From positions 1 to 64,000 of the forward strand of contig JBAKBP010010360.1 of assembly GCA_037953745.1 (NCBI GenBank): a DNA stretch of 64,000 nucleotides. The letters are read 5' to 3'. This document shows positions 32,866 through 42,927 of the stretch, one piece after another (within the stretch, counting starts at the first letter, position 1; each line of letters begins with the position of its first letter). Position numbers and translations under genes: made by a program. This DNA comes from Lithodes maja (lineage: Eukaryota; Arthropoda; Malacostraca; Decapoda; Lithodidae). Below the pieces are notes generated by a model, which searched no databases, had not been told where the DNA came from, and saw only the letters and a program-made list of their open reading frames with translations.

Positions 32866-33800
32866 GGCAGCTCGATTGCGAATTCATTCCTATGTTTCCA
32901 TGAAAAACGTTGGTTAGATGAATGCCCTACTAATTTCAAACCACTTCATTATCGCTGCTATGTGAACGATACCTTCCTAATCTTCCAATCCCCTGATCAT
33001 GTCCCCCAGTTCCTAAGCTACTTAAGCTCAAAACACAGTAATATTAATTTCACTTGTGAACTGGAACAAGAGAATAAAATATAATTTCTTGATGTATGCA
33101 TCCACCACATTCCCAACATGTTCGTAACATCTCTTTTCAGAAAACCTACCTTCATGGGTCTCTACATGAAATTTTCCTGCTTCATCCCACATAGCTATAA
33201 ACGTAGTTTGGTTGGTGCTCTCACCCATAGAGCCTATGAGATCTGTTCCACTTATTTTCACCTTGACACCGAACTGAGATATTTCAAGGAACAATTATAC
33301 AATGGCTTCCCTAAAAACTTCACAGACACCTATATAGGAAAAATCCTTAATAAGTTGTTTACGTCAGACAAACCACCTGTGTCCACTGTTCCAAAAAATA
33401 CAATATTTTCCCCTATCCCATACACAGGACCTCTAAGCCACACCCTAAATAAAAAGCTTCAATTGCTTCTAAATGAATTTTACCGACAAGTTCTCTCAAA
33501 ACCGCCTTTAGATCACTTTGTACTACCCAAAAGTTGTTTAGATTCAAGGACACAATTCCACTACAATTACAGTCATCAGTTTATTTATTTACGTGTGCTA
33601 GCTGTAAGGCAGCATATATAGGCAAAACAAAAAGACTCTAAACTCCCGTATACACGAACACCTAGGCCGCTCAGTTTGAACAGGACAACTAATCACGAAC
33701 CCTTCTCACTCAGTATATATACGCAACCACTCCCACCAACACGACCACCCTTTTACTCAGTCAGACTTCGCAGTTCTTGGTAGTAGCAAAAACGCCACAG
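32866..33800 (+). pseudogene. Penelope-like element 1: RT C-terminal half and GIY-YIG remnant
   Basis: Translation from about 32868 gives LGSSIANSFLCFHEKRWLDE, then YRCYVNDTFLIFQSPDHVPQ with the RT catalytic box as YVND rather than the usual YVDD. After a TAA (33080) and frame change comes FLDV, then LFRKPTFMGLYMKFSCFIPH and SYKRSLVGALTHRAYEICST, the thumb of Penelope RTs. Further on CASCKAAYIGKTKRL (near 33600-33645) is the start of the GIY-YIG endonuclease domain, ending at a TAA, with a decayed EHLGRSV-like continuation. It is 5'-truncated at an (AT)n tract. Both the mutated catalytic Asp and the stops make it inactive. Confidence 0.85.
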
Positions 33801-33929
33801 ACCTTCCGATCATGGAGGCCCTTCACCAGTATAGGCACAAACCATCCATCAGCGACACGGCATCTTACGCCCTATTCTGCTTCCCACGTTAACTTCATGT
33901 ATGTACTGTACATATTCCCCCTTTTTATA

Positions 33930-33937
33930 TATATACC

Positions 33938-33986
<49 letters not shown>
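33930..33986. repeat. (AT)n microsatellite, left flank of Gypsy-2
   Basis: It continues as (AT)n at 41414-41475 on the other side of Gypsy-2, so the element landed inside one AT tract. Confidence 0.93.
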
Positions 33987-33990
<4 letters not shown>

Positions 33991-35573
33991 ACGTATCTTG
34001 ATCCTCAAGTGGTTAACTTGATGAATCTAGATAGCACAGAGATATATATTAAGGTATCAGTCAGCTGAAGGCAAAACAAAAGTAAAATCTAATAAAATGA
34101 TTTCCTGTTGTTGTTGTTGCTTCCTTTCCTTTTGGACCTTAGGACTTAGTATCCTTTATTGTCTGTTACTCTTTAATTATGAAAAATACTGAAACTAATT
34201 AAAGTCATGTAGTATTTATAAAGAATTATTATTTAACCGAAGCTTAGTAGGCTATGGTTATGAACCGAAGAAGTATATCTAAAGAAGGACTATTAATTCT
34301 ATAAAAAGTCTTGAAAGATAAACATTAAAGTAAGAATATTTCTGTCTCTTACCCTTTTTGAAATGAATAGATAGTTTTCTTATAATATTATGTCCTTTTA
34401 TTTATATTTAATGTAATTATTCTTGGTTCTTGTCTTACGTTAACAGTATTATATTATTATTATCATCAGGATTTATATCAAAGTCACATAAAAAGTTAGA
34501 TATATATTTAATAATTAGTTAAATGTATTTCTTAACCACGTAACATTGAGGTTTGATTAGGAGTAAATTAAGTTACAGGATCGCTTCATAGATTCGATTC
34601 AGGTCTCACTCAAATAATATGAAAAGCAAAAATAATATTTTGAAGCTAAAATAATTTTCTTCAACTTAGGAAATCACTAGAATTAATATTAACACAGCCA
34701 TGTTAGTCTAAGGCGATATTACTAATATGAGACAATAGCATCACCGTACTAAGCACCGTTAAGCAATGTAAGCTTAATTAAAAGAAAATGAAAGAACTCG
34801 TAAGTATTAATATAAAACAATAGTATTACTTTCATCATAACCCAATTACTTAAAGAGTTGCTTTAGTACACAAGTTAGTCAACTAAAATAGTTAAGTACA
34901 TAATAATAGCGTTAACGTTAATTCCCAATCAAATAGTTAAGTACATAAATAGTAGCGTTAACGTTAATTCGCAATCAAATAGTTAAGCACATAATAGTAG
35001 CGTTAACGTCAATTCCCAATCAAATAGTTAAGCACATAATAGTAGCGTTAACGTTAATTCCCAATCACATATCTCACTAACCAACATAACGTAAGTGTTT
35101 ACACCGAACACACTTAACACACACTTATATAATTTGACTGACAGCCACAATCCCATTATAATACTTCACCCCGTCTTCCTCCAGCTGCAAGTTCACCTTC
35201 CCCAACTCCAAATGAGACTGATTTGAATGCCCACTACTCGGGTCTTATATACTAAACAATGATGGTGTAGGAACGAATCAGGAGGCGAGTGATGGTGCGC
35301 GCCCCTATCATAGCTCCTCGAGTTGCATAGCAGGTGCGTGGACCAATGGAGTCTCCTGGCGTCGATCATACGTCATAGCGTCGGGTCATCGAAGTAGTTT
35401 GCAGGGTCCCCTATGACGCACGCAGGTGTGAAGGCTAGTTTGCTGGTATGCGGGCGAGCTGGTTTCCCCCTCGCTGGATAGCTCGCTGGTCTGCTTCGCC
35501 GCTTGGGTAGTTTGACACTCCTTCAACTCTAATTCTAACTCTTAAATTAACATATAGGGCTCCGTATGTCAGA
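33987..35573 (-). repeat. Gypsy-2 3' LTR
   Basis: On the + strand it runs from TGTTACGTATCTTGATCC to CCGTATGTCAGA. The outer limit could be 2 bp shorter (ending TGTCA). It contains a four-copy ~46-bp tandem repeat (about 34900-35065) centred on GCGTTAACGTTAATTCCCAA. Confidence 0.93.
34900..35065. repeat. 46-bp tandem repeat within the Gypsy-2 LTR
   Basis: Four units of AATAGTTAAGCACATAATAG plus TAGCGTTAACGTTAATTCCC and AATCAA, also present at 40728-40905 in the other LTR. Repeats in an LTR often act as enhancers; function here is inference. Confidence 0.88.
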
Positions 35574-35584
35574 CCTCCCCCCTA
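35574..35584 (-). promoter_or_regulatory. Gypsy-2 polypurine tract
   Basis: Minus strand reads AGGGGGGAGG immediately before the LTR start TCTGACATACGG. Confidence 0.87.
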
Positions 35585-35869
35585 GAAAAGAGTTTAAGGA
35601 GTATAGTACATAATATTAAACATAATACACAAATAGATTCACCACCAGATTGGCAACAGCAAGATCATAATGAGGATATAATAAGGATATCACCCAAAGT
35701 AGGCAACGTCTCCAGGTACCACATCAGAACATTGCCGGAACGTAGCTGGAGCGTTATTCGAACTGCAAGGCATCTCACAGCTGAAGGCTTGACAGCGCAC
35801 TACTAAAGCATGATATTTACCTCGCTACAAGGGAGAGCTAATTGCCAAAATCCTCTCATTAAGTTAAAC
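35585..35869 (-). pseudogene. pol: Gypsy-2 RT continuation, frameshifted
   Basis: Beyond the TAA that ends the long ORF, the minus strand still encodes RT pieces in changing frames: LMRGFWQLALP, then HALVV and NNAPATF. Near 35685-35704, where YxDD should lie, the sequence reads AYFG then a stop. After that no RT or RNase H is recognisable. The catalytic core is therefore lost. Confidence 0.78.
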
Positions 35870-38821
35870 TTACTGCTGCATGAGGCCAACCTGGTAAATG
35901 CAATCTTTGATCCGTGGCAGTGGGTAGGTATCGTTCTTTGTGACAGCATTAACTTGCCTATAGTCCATACATAACCTATGGCTCCCGTCTGGCTTTGGCA
36001 AAAGTATGACCGGACTACTCCACTGGCTTAAGGCCCTTGTGATCAGCTGGTTTGAAAAAATGAAGTCAAGCTCGACCTGCAGTATACTCCTGCGTTGTGG
36101 CAAGACACGGTAAGGGGATAGTTTAATGGGAGTTGCATCCCCTACGTCGATGTCGTGCACGGCCAAAGAAGTGAGCCCTGGAGTATCACGGAACACACTG
36201 GGAGACTGAGATAAAACAGAGATTAGTTGGTTCGCTTGATCAGAGGGAAGATGACATAGTTTAGATGGTAATTCCCCCCAAGCCACTGAATTATACTGAA
36301 AGTTGGATAGGCTACATGACAAGTCAAAGTCTGCATGGATACCTTCAGGCTCTGGAACAGTCTGTTGCGGGTCAGTAAGAGAACTGAAGACTTCGTCCGC
36401 ACCAGGCCGTACACAGGTCCTGACATTCACTGCCACAGTGGGAGAATCTGGAGGAGAGGAATCAGCGGACCTATGGTAGGGTTTCAACATATTTATATGG
36501 AATACTTGCATGGGCTTTCTCCTGTCTGGGGTAGTTACTAGATAATCGGTAATGCTCACCCTCCGAATGATCTTATATGGGCCCCTGAACTTGGCAGATA
36601 AAGGTTGGCCAAAAAGGGGGAGCAGGACCAAAACCTCATCACCGGGCTGAAACTCCCTCTCACGGGCTTTTCTGTCATACCAGGTCTTCATGGAGCTTTT
36701 AGCCACTGTCAAGTTTTGAGCTGCAAACTCACATGAGGATCTCAGCCAGGTTTTGAAATCTGAAACATACTTGAGGAGGTTTTGGTTCCCCTCCTGGCCA
36801 ACTAGGCTATCCTGCAATAGTTGCAAAGGACCTCTTACCTGGTGACCGAAAACTAGCTCATTAGGGGAAAAACCCAGGGATTCAGTTGGAACCTCACGAG
36901 TAGCAAATAAAAGAAAAGGTACCCCCTTATCCCACTCAACTCCGGTCTCTGTACAATACTTACGTAACATTCCCTTTAATGTCTGATGATATCGTTCGAG
37001 AACCCCTTGACTCTCTGGGTGGTAGGTGCTAGACTTAACATGCTCGATACCCAACTCCTTCAGGGACTGCTGAAAAATGTTAGAGGTAAAATTAGTTCCT
37101 TGATCACTTTGCACCTCATGGGGGAAACCCATTCTGGTGAAGAATTTGAGCAGTTCCTTGATGACAGTTGGAGCAGAGGTAGCCTCTGGGTAGCGAGTTG
37201 CCATGTCCATAATAGTTAATAAATAATTGTTACCTTGGGAAGTTTTAGGCAATGGGCCTACAATGTCCACTACCAGCCGAGTAAAAGGATTCTCGAAAAC
37301 GGGCAAGGGCACCAGAGGATGTACAGGCACCTTCTGATTGGGTTTTCCTGTCATCTGGCAAGTGTGACACACTCTACAAAACTCCACTACATCTGCACGC
37401 ATTCCTGGCCAGTAAAAGTGGGCTCTGATTCTGTCTAGAGTTTTTCTCACACCTAGGTGTCCTGCCAATGGTATACAATGTGCCATTTCCAAGATATCTC
37501 TACGATAAGGTTTGGGGACTACTACTTGATGGACGTCCCAAGCCCCGTCATCGATTGGTCTCTGTGGCGGTCTCCATCTACGCCACAATACTCCTCCTTT
37601 GAGGTAGAAACATTCACCACCCTCCTTCTCACATTCCTCTTCACTCACGGACCTGGTAGCTAACTCCTTGCATTCACTATCATCTCTCTGTAGCTCTACC
37701 AGGCCACTAGGACAATTTGGAGGGGTTTCATGGTCATCGTTAGGGTCAAGATGAGCCATAAAGGTGTCAGATAAATCCACCTCAGTCACATCATCAGGCA
37801 CAGTTGGAGCGTCATTCACACTCTCATCATCCCTTTCATCAACTCTTACATTCGGTACATTTCTGTCTGAGGGAACTGCTACTTGAGACATTGAACGTGT
37901 GACAGCACACACAGGGAAAACTGTTGGCATCTCCTTTTCGACCTCACCGGTTAGTGGCTCGTTAACAGGGAAAAGTGACAAAATGGGGTCTGGTCGGACC
38001 TTCTCACCTGCTACATCATTCCCCAAAAGGAGTGTTACCCCAGGCACAGGGATATCTTGGGACCTACACAAAGCTCTGGTGGCCTCACCCTGTAGTAACT
38101 CACATTCAATTTCGCCTTTTACCAAGTGTGCATAAAATTGGCCTCCAGCACCTCTCATTACAACTGGTTCGCCAGGTGGGCACTCCGTGTAAGGATTCAC
38201 CATGAGGGTGCTAGTAGAACCCGTGTCTCTCAGAATTTTTACCTCATGCATACAACCATTTAATCTCACGTTGCCAGATGAAATAAAGGGACGGTAACTG
38301 TCCTGCACTGATGGTGAAATTATTATTGGCTTAACCCTAGTGGGTTGCACCACACATGCTACTACACCCCTGTCTAGATGATTTACGTTAGATGCTAGGT
38401 ACTCCTTCTGTCGGGAGTCCTGCATTAAAGGAACTTTTGGTGCTAGGTACTCCTTCTGTCGGGAGTCCTGCATTACAGGCACATATGGAGTTTGAGATAC
38501 GGCGGCAACTGTCTGCCCCGATCTCTCTGTTCTCTCCTTGGCCCAGCACTGATAAGCTAGGTGGCCTCTCTTGCCACAAAAAGTAAATACTTTAGGGGAT
38601 ACGGGAACGTTTCCTCTTAGAGCATTACTATTAATTTGGGGCCCACCTCTGTTACCATTGCCCTGAGTCGCATTTTTAGTTGGGGGAACAATTCTATTTT
38701 GGCTAGCTGGGGAAGACGTTATAGGCTTGTGACTGGGTCTGTCAGATTTGTGATTGGGATACTTAAAATTAGAGCTAGAATTATCGTAGGGCTTTTTTCC
38801 ACGAAATTTGTTGTTGAGCAC
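35870..38821 (-). CDS. pol: Gypsy-2 pol: knuckle, protease, integrase, RT N-terminus (983 aa)
   Basis: A single open frame following TAG 38824-38822, in frame with gag. Zinc knuckle at ~79-92 (FTFCGKRGHLAYQC) has Phe79 where the first Cys should be. Retropepsin active site LRDTGS (D199-S202), then LLLGND (~264-269). Integrase: HHCC finger with H448, H455, C485, C488; core D519, D573, E609 (D-x35-E); GPY/F-like segment EFQPGDEVLVLLPLFGQPLS (~705). RT begins after ~830 with PSVFRDTPGLTSLAVHDIDV, LSPYRVLPQRR and CMDYRQVNAVTKNDTYPLPR, and stops at residue 983. The integrase triad looks intact, so this part could be functional; RT is not. A tandem 18-residue duplication (QDSRQKEYLA) sits at ~115-145. 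Confidence 0.9.
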   Translation of the reverse strand: MLNNKFRGKKPYDNSSSNFKYPNHKSDRPSHKPITSSPASQNRIVPPTKNATQGNGNRGGPQINSNALRGNVPVSPKVFTFCGKRGHLAYQCWAKERTERSGQTVAAVSQTPYVPVMQDSRQKEYLAPKVPLMQDSRQKEYLASNVNHLDRGVVACVVQPTRVKPIIISPSVQDSYRPFISSGNVRLNGCMHEVKILRDTGSTSTLMVNPYTECPPGEPVVMRGAGGQFYAHLVKGEIECELLQGEATRALCRSQDIPVPGVTLLLGNDVAGEKVRPDPILSLFPVNEPLTGEVEKEMPTVFPVCAVTRSMSQVAVPSDRNVPNVRVDERDDESVNDAPTVPDDVTEVDLSDTFMAHLDPNDDHETPPNCPSGLVELQRDDSECKELATRSVSEEECEKEGGECFYLKGGVLWRRWRPPQRPIDDGAWDVHQVVVPKPYRRDILEMAHCIPLAGHLGVRKTLDRIRAHFYWPGMRADVVEFCRVCHTCQMTGKPNQKVPVHPLVPLPVFENPFTRLVVDIVGPLPKTSQGNNYLLTIMDMATRYPEATSAPTVIKELLKFFTRMGFPHEVQSDQGTNFTSNIFQQSLKELGIEHVKSSTYHPESQGVLERYHQTLKGMLRKYCTETGVEWDKGVPFLLFATREVPTESLGFSPNELVFGHQVRGPLQLLQDSLVGQEGNQNLLKYVSDFKTWLRSSCEFAAQNLTVAKSSMKTWYDRKAREREFQPGDEVLVLLPLFGQPLSAKFRGPYKIIRRVSITDYLVTTPDRRKPMQVFHINMLKPYHRSADSSPPDSPTVAVNVRTCVRPGADEVFSSLTDPQQTVPEPEGIHADFDLSCSLSNFQYNSVAWGELPSKLCHLPSDQANQLISVLSQSPSVFRDTPGLTSLAVHDIDVGDATPIKLSPYRVLPQRRSILQVELDFIFSNQLITRALSQWSSPVILLPKPDGSHRLCMDYRQVNAVTKNDTYPLPRIKDCIYQVGLMQQ

Positions 38822-39751
38822 CTATGTGTCAGCCATGTCAGCGGCGTCGGCAAGACAATCTACCTTTTTCCCCTTTAAATGATAGGATACAGAAGAATCA
38901 ATTTTCCATAGGAAATTTTCTAACAGGACCAACTCCTTCAGATCGTTGTAGCTTGTGACTTTCTTACTCTTGACCCAATGATTGAAAGTTTTAGTCATGG
39001 TCCTGGCAAATACCTTATGGGTTTCTTCTACTTTCTTCCGGTTTTTACGGAAAGATTGCCTGTAAGCCTCAGGCTGCAATTGATAGGTTTTTAGGATAGC
39101 TTCTTTGAGATTGTCATAATCCTGCCTAACTTCTGCTACTTCTGACAAATACGTGGCTCGAGCCTGCCCTGTCAAAACGGTTTGTAACATAAAAGGTCAT
39201 TGATCTCTTGTCCACTTCATACCTCCAGCAACTTCCTCAAACAAAACAAAGAAATCCTGCACATTATCCTCAGTAAAAGGTGGAATGACACTAGTCATAC
39301 TCAATCCCAGAAGGGGAGCAATTTCGGGAGCATTTGTATTGACATTTAGTTGAGCCATACGATATTGATATTCACATTTTATGCTGGTTTCTTCGGTATT
39401 TGCTTTTATTCTGGCTAGTTCTAGTTCGACATTTAGCCTGGCTTGTTCGGCATTTATTCTGGCTAGTTCCAGTACTTGATCACCGGTCAAACCAGGTGGC
39501 AATTGTTCATCAAGTTGGCTAGGTTTACTCGGGATCCCACCAACTGCTCCGTCACCCTCCCCGCCTTCTACAGGGAACAGGTGGGTTTTTATGGTCTGAG
39601 CCACCTCTACTTTGGACATGTTTGAGACAGTTAATTGGAGATGTGAGGCAAGCACTTTCAGTTCGGAGTTTGACAGACAGTCAATATCAGGGGCTGTGGG
39701 TTCTGATTCTATGAAAACTCGAGCATCTTTGTCATTAATTAGATGAGGCAT
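38822..39751 (-). pseudogene. gag: Gypsy-2 gag
   Basis: One frame from the ATG at 39751, interrupted by TGA 39199-39197 and ended by TAG 38824-38822. The N-terminal half has a helical Glu/Ala/Asn-rich stretch (LARINAEQARLNVELELARI). The capsid part has FFVLFEEVAGGMKWTRDQ, then the TGA, then MLQTVLTGQARATYL and LKELVLLENFLWKIDSSVSY, ending DMADT. The TGA falls where related gags have Trp, so it is a nonsense mutation. The TAG lies at the same alignment point as TGA 14145 in Gypsy-1. Confidence 0.87.
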
Positions 39752-39819
39752 GATTAATATTTGATTTTTAAGAAGTGAAACGGTAATGAAACTGAGTGAA
39801 ACTGTATGAAACGAATCCT

Positions 39820-39832
39820 GGCAAGGTCGCCA
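39820..39832 (-). promoter_or_regulatory. Gypsy-2 primer-binding site
   Basis: Minus strand TGGCGACCTTGCC, 6 bp inside the 5' LTR, matching the first 12 bases of the Gypsy-1 site. Confidence 0.8.
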
Positions 39833-39838
39833 CTCTTC

Positions 39839-41411
39839 TGTTACGTATCTTGATCCTCAAGTGGTTAACTTGATGAATCTAGATAGCACAGAGATATATA
39901 TTAAGGTATCAGTCAGCTGAAGGCAAAACAAAAGTAAAATCTAATAAAATGATTTCCTGTTGTTGCTTCCTTTCCTTTTGGACCTTAGGACTTAGTATCC
40001 TTTATTGTCTGATACTCTTTAATTATGAAAAATACTGAAACTAATTAAAGTCATGTAGTATTTATAAAGAATTATTATTTAACCGAAGCTTAGTAGGCTA
40101 TGGTTATGAACCGAAGAAGTATATCTAAAGAAGGACTATTAATTCTATAAAAAGTCTTGAAAGATAAACATTAAAGTAAGAATATTTCTGTCTCTTACCC
40201 TTTTTGAAATGAATAGATAGTTTTCTTTTATGTCCTTTTATTTATATTTAATGTAATTATTCTTGGTTCTTGTCTTACGTTAACAGTATTATATTATTAT
40301 TATCATCAGGATTTATATCAAAGTCACATAACAAGTTAGGTATATATTTAATAATTAGTTAAATGTATTTCTTAACCACGTAACATTGAGGTTTGATTAG
40401 GAGTAAATTAAGTTACAGGATCGCTTCATAGATTCGATTCAGGTCTCACTCAAATAATATGAAAAGCAAAAATAATATTTTGAAGCTAAAAGAATTTTCT
40501 TCAGCTTAGGAAATCACTAGAAGTAATTTTAACACAGCCATGTTAGTCTAAGGCGATATTACTAATATGAGACAATAGCATCACCGTACTAAGCACCGTT
40601 AAGCAATGTAAGCTTAATTAAAAGAAAATGAAAGAACTCGTAAGTATTAATATAAAACAATAGTATTACTTTCATCATAACCCAATTACTTAAAGAGTTG
40701 CTTTAGTCCACAAGTTAGTCAACTAAAATAGTTAAGTACATAATAATAGCGTTAACGTTAATTCCCAATCAAATAGTTAAGTACATAAATAGTAGCGTTA
40801 ACGTTAATTCGCAATAAAATAGTTAAGCACATAATAGTAGCGTTAACGTTAATTCCCAATCAAATAGTTTAGCACATAATAGTAGCGTTAACGTTAATTC
40901 CCAATCACATATCTCACTAACCAACATAACGTAAGTGTTTACACCGAACACACTTAACACACACTTATATAATCTGACTGACAGTCACAATCCCATTATA
41001 ATACTTCACCCCGTCTTCCTCCAGCTGCAAGTTCACCTTCCCCAACTCCAAATGAGACTGATTTGAATGCCCACTACTCGGGTCTTATATACTAAACAAT
41101 GATGGTGTAGGAACGAATCAGGAGGCGAGTGATGGTGCGCGCCCCTATCATAGCTCCTCGAGTTGCATAGCAGGTGCGTGGACCAATGGAGTCTCCTGGC
41201 GTCGATCATACGTCATAGCGTCGGGTCATCGAAGTAGTTTGCAGTGTCCCCTATGACGCACGCAGGTGTGAAGGCTAGTTTGCTGGTATGCCGGCCAGCT
41301 GGTTTCCCCCTCGCTGGTTCGCTCGCTGGTCTGCTTCGCCGCTTGGGTAGTTTGACACTCCTTCAACTCTAATTCTAACTCTTAAATTAACATACAGGGC
41401 TCCGTATGTCA

Positions 41412-41413
<2 letters not shown>
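39839..41413 (-). repeat. Gypsy-2 5' LTR
   Basis: Near-identical to 33987-35573, with a shorter (GTT)n and a 7-bp deletion. It ends at the (AT)n tract. Confidence 0.93.

Positions 41414-41475
<62 letters not shown>
41414..41475. repeat. (AT)n microsatellite, right flank of Gypsy-2
   Basis: Uninterrupted AT run, the counterpart of 33930-33986. Confidence 0.95.
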
Positions 41476-41479
<4 letters not shown>

Positions 41480-41579
41480 ACATTACAACTCACACAATAA
41501 GTTTGATGACATTTAATATATAAAAATCCGTAATATTTTAAACTTTTCCCTGAACTTTTAAATTTGCATTTCAGAAGGA

Positions 41580-42840
41580 ATATATTTTTTTCTCATGATA
41601 ACTTTATTAACAAATCAAGGACACAAGTTTACTTTGGTGAAACATTATTGGTGAGTTTGCGGGAACATTAGGATTAGTTGGAACTGATCATTGGCCTTTA
41701 TGTTTTTTTGTGTCAACAAATACTATTGTAATTTGCATGTAAATGCCAACATCTCAGCGAATTTGGTGAAATTTGAAATAATAGTGAAAACGTTAATGCA
41801 TTGACCTCAAAGTTTAACCTTGGCCTGTGACCTTGACCTTTGAGTAGTATAAAGTCTTGTGTTTTTTCTGTAATTCTGCATGCACTTTCTGCATATATCC
41901 ATTACACTTAGTGAGATTTGGTCAGTTTAGGAGAAATTAAAATTGATTTGTTTGTAACTTTTTCCTTGAGTTTGACCTTGGATTTTGAAATATATATGTG
42001 GTATTTGTTCAATAAAATTATTTCTTTACAAACAACATTTAGGAGAGCGATATTGGTAAAATACAAATTATTTGCTTGCACAATTTTATATAACTGAACT
42101 TTGCCCTTGACCTGTGACCTTGACCTTTACGAGAAGATTTTTTGTTTATTGCATGATAATTTCATTGGCAAATCCAGTATGTATGTACATTTTGATGAAC
42201 AATAATTCATTAGCTTACGAGAAATTATGAATATAATTGGAATTGACCTTTGACATTTATCTTTACCTTTGCTGAATGTGTCTGATAGTCATAGTTATTT
42301 TTTTATACCAAAGTCAACCATTTCAGGGAATTTCGTGATATTTGAATAAACCATAACAATGTATATATTGACCTTAACATTTGACCTTGATCTATGACCT
42401 TGACCTTTTATTAATATTTTATGTTCTTGCTGACCTTTGTATAAATATTAGATATTTCTGCAACGTTTGGCGATAATCTATCCTTTACTATAGAAGTAAT
42501 ACTAATAAATATGATTTTGACCTTATTCCTTGACCTTTGACCTTGAAATTCAAAATACATATGTGGTATTTGCTAAAGATAATTGTTATAAAAAGAACAT
42601 CTAGGAGAGCAATATTGGTGAAATACAAAGTATTTTAACACCAGTTATAATAACTGAAATATGACATTGACCTGTGACCTTGACCTTTAAAAGAGGAAAT
42701 ATCTGTTTATTGTATGATAATTTCATTGACAAATCAACTATGTCTGTACAATTTGGTAACACAATTATTGATTAGTTTAGGAGAAATGATGAATATTATT
42801 TGAATTGAACTTTGACCTTTATCTTAAACTTTACTAAATG
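41580..42840. repeat. ~560-bp tandem repeat, just over two copies, rich in TGACCT
   Basis: CATGATAAYTTYATTRRCAAATC recurs at about 41594, 42162 and 42712 (variants), and ATGTGGTATTTG at about 41996 and 42561, giving a period near 550-567 bp. Each unit has clusters such as CCTGTGACCTTGACCTTT (41827, 42112, 42672) and CCTTGACCTTTGACCTTG (42531). No ORF. I found no transposon ends. Confidence 0.85.
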
Positions 42841-42858
42841 TGTCTCGTACTTTGCAAT

Positions 42859-42926
<68 letters not shown>
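42859..42926. repeat. (CT)n(AT)n microsatellite
   Basis: A CT run followed directly by AT. Confidence 0.96.

Positions 42927-42927
<1 letters not shown>

Larger units (their letters stand above)
33987..41413 (-). mobile_element. Gypsy-2, Ty3/gypsy element with integrase upstream of RT, minus strand
   Basis: LTRs at both ends (~1.58 kb), primer-binding site and polypurine tract in place, inserted in (AT)n so the target duplication cannot be resolved. By eye the LTRs differ at roughly 20 positions plus two small indels. On the minus strand the order is gag, zinc knuckle, protease, integrase, RT start, then LTR. RNase H and the distal RT are missing. Integrase before RT is the Gmr1-type arrangement known in a minority of Ty3/gypsy elements. 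Gypsy-1 shares the primer site and general plan, so they are related families. Confidence 0.95.

Noticed and set aside
41580..42840. Exon cluster or conserved enhancer of a host gene
   Set aside because: The whole block is a diverged tandem repeat; regulatory function remains only a hypothesis based on half-sites.
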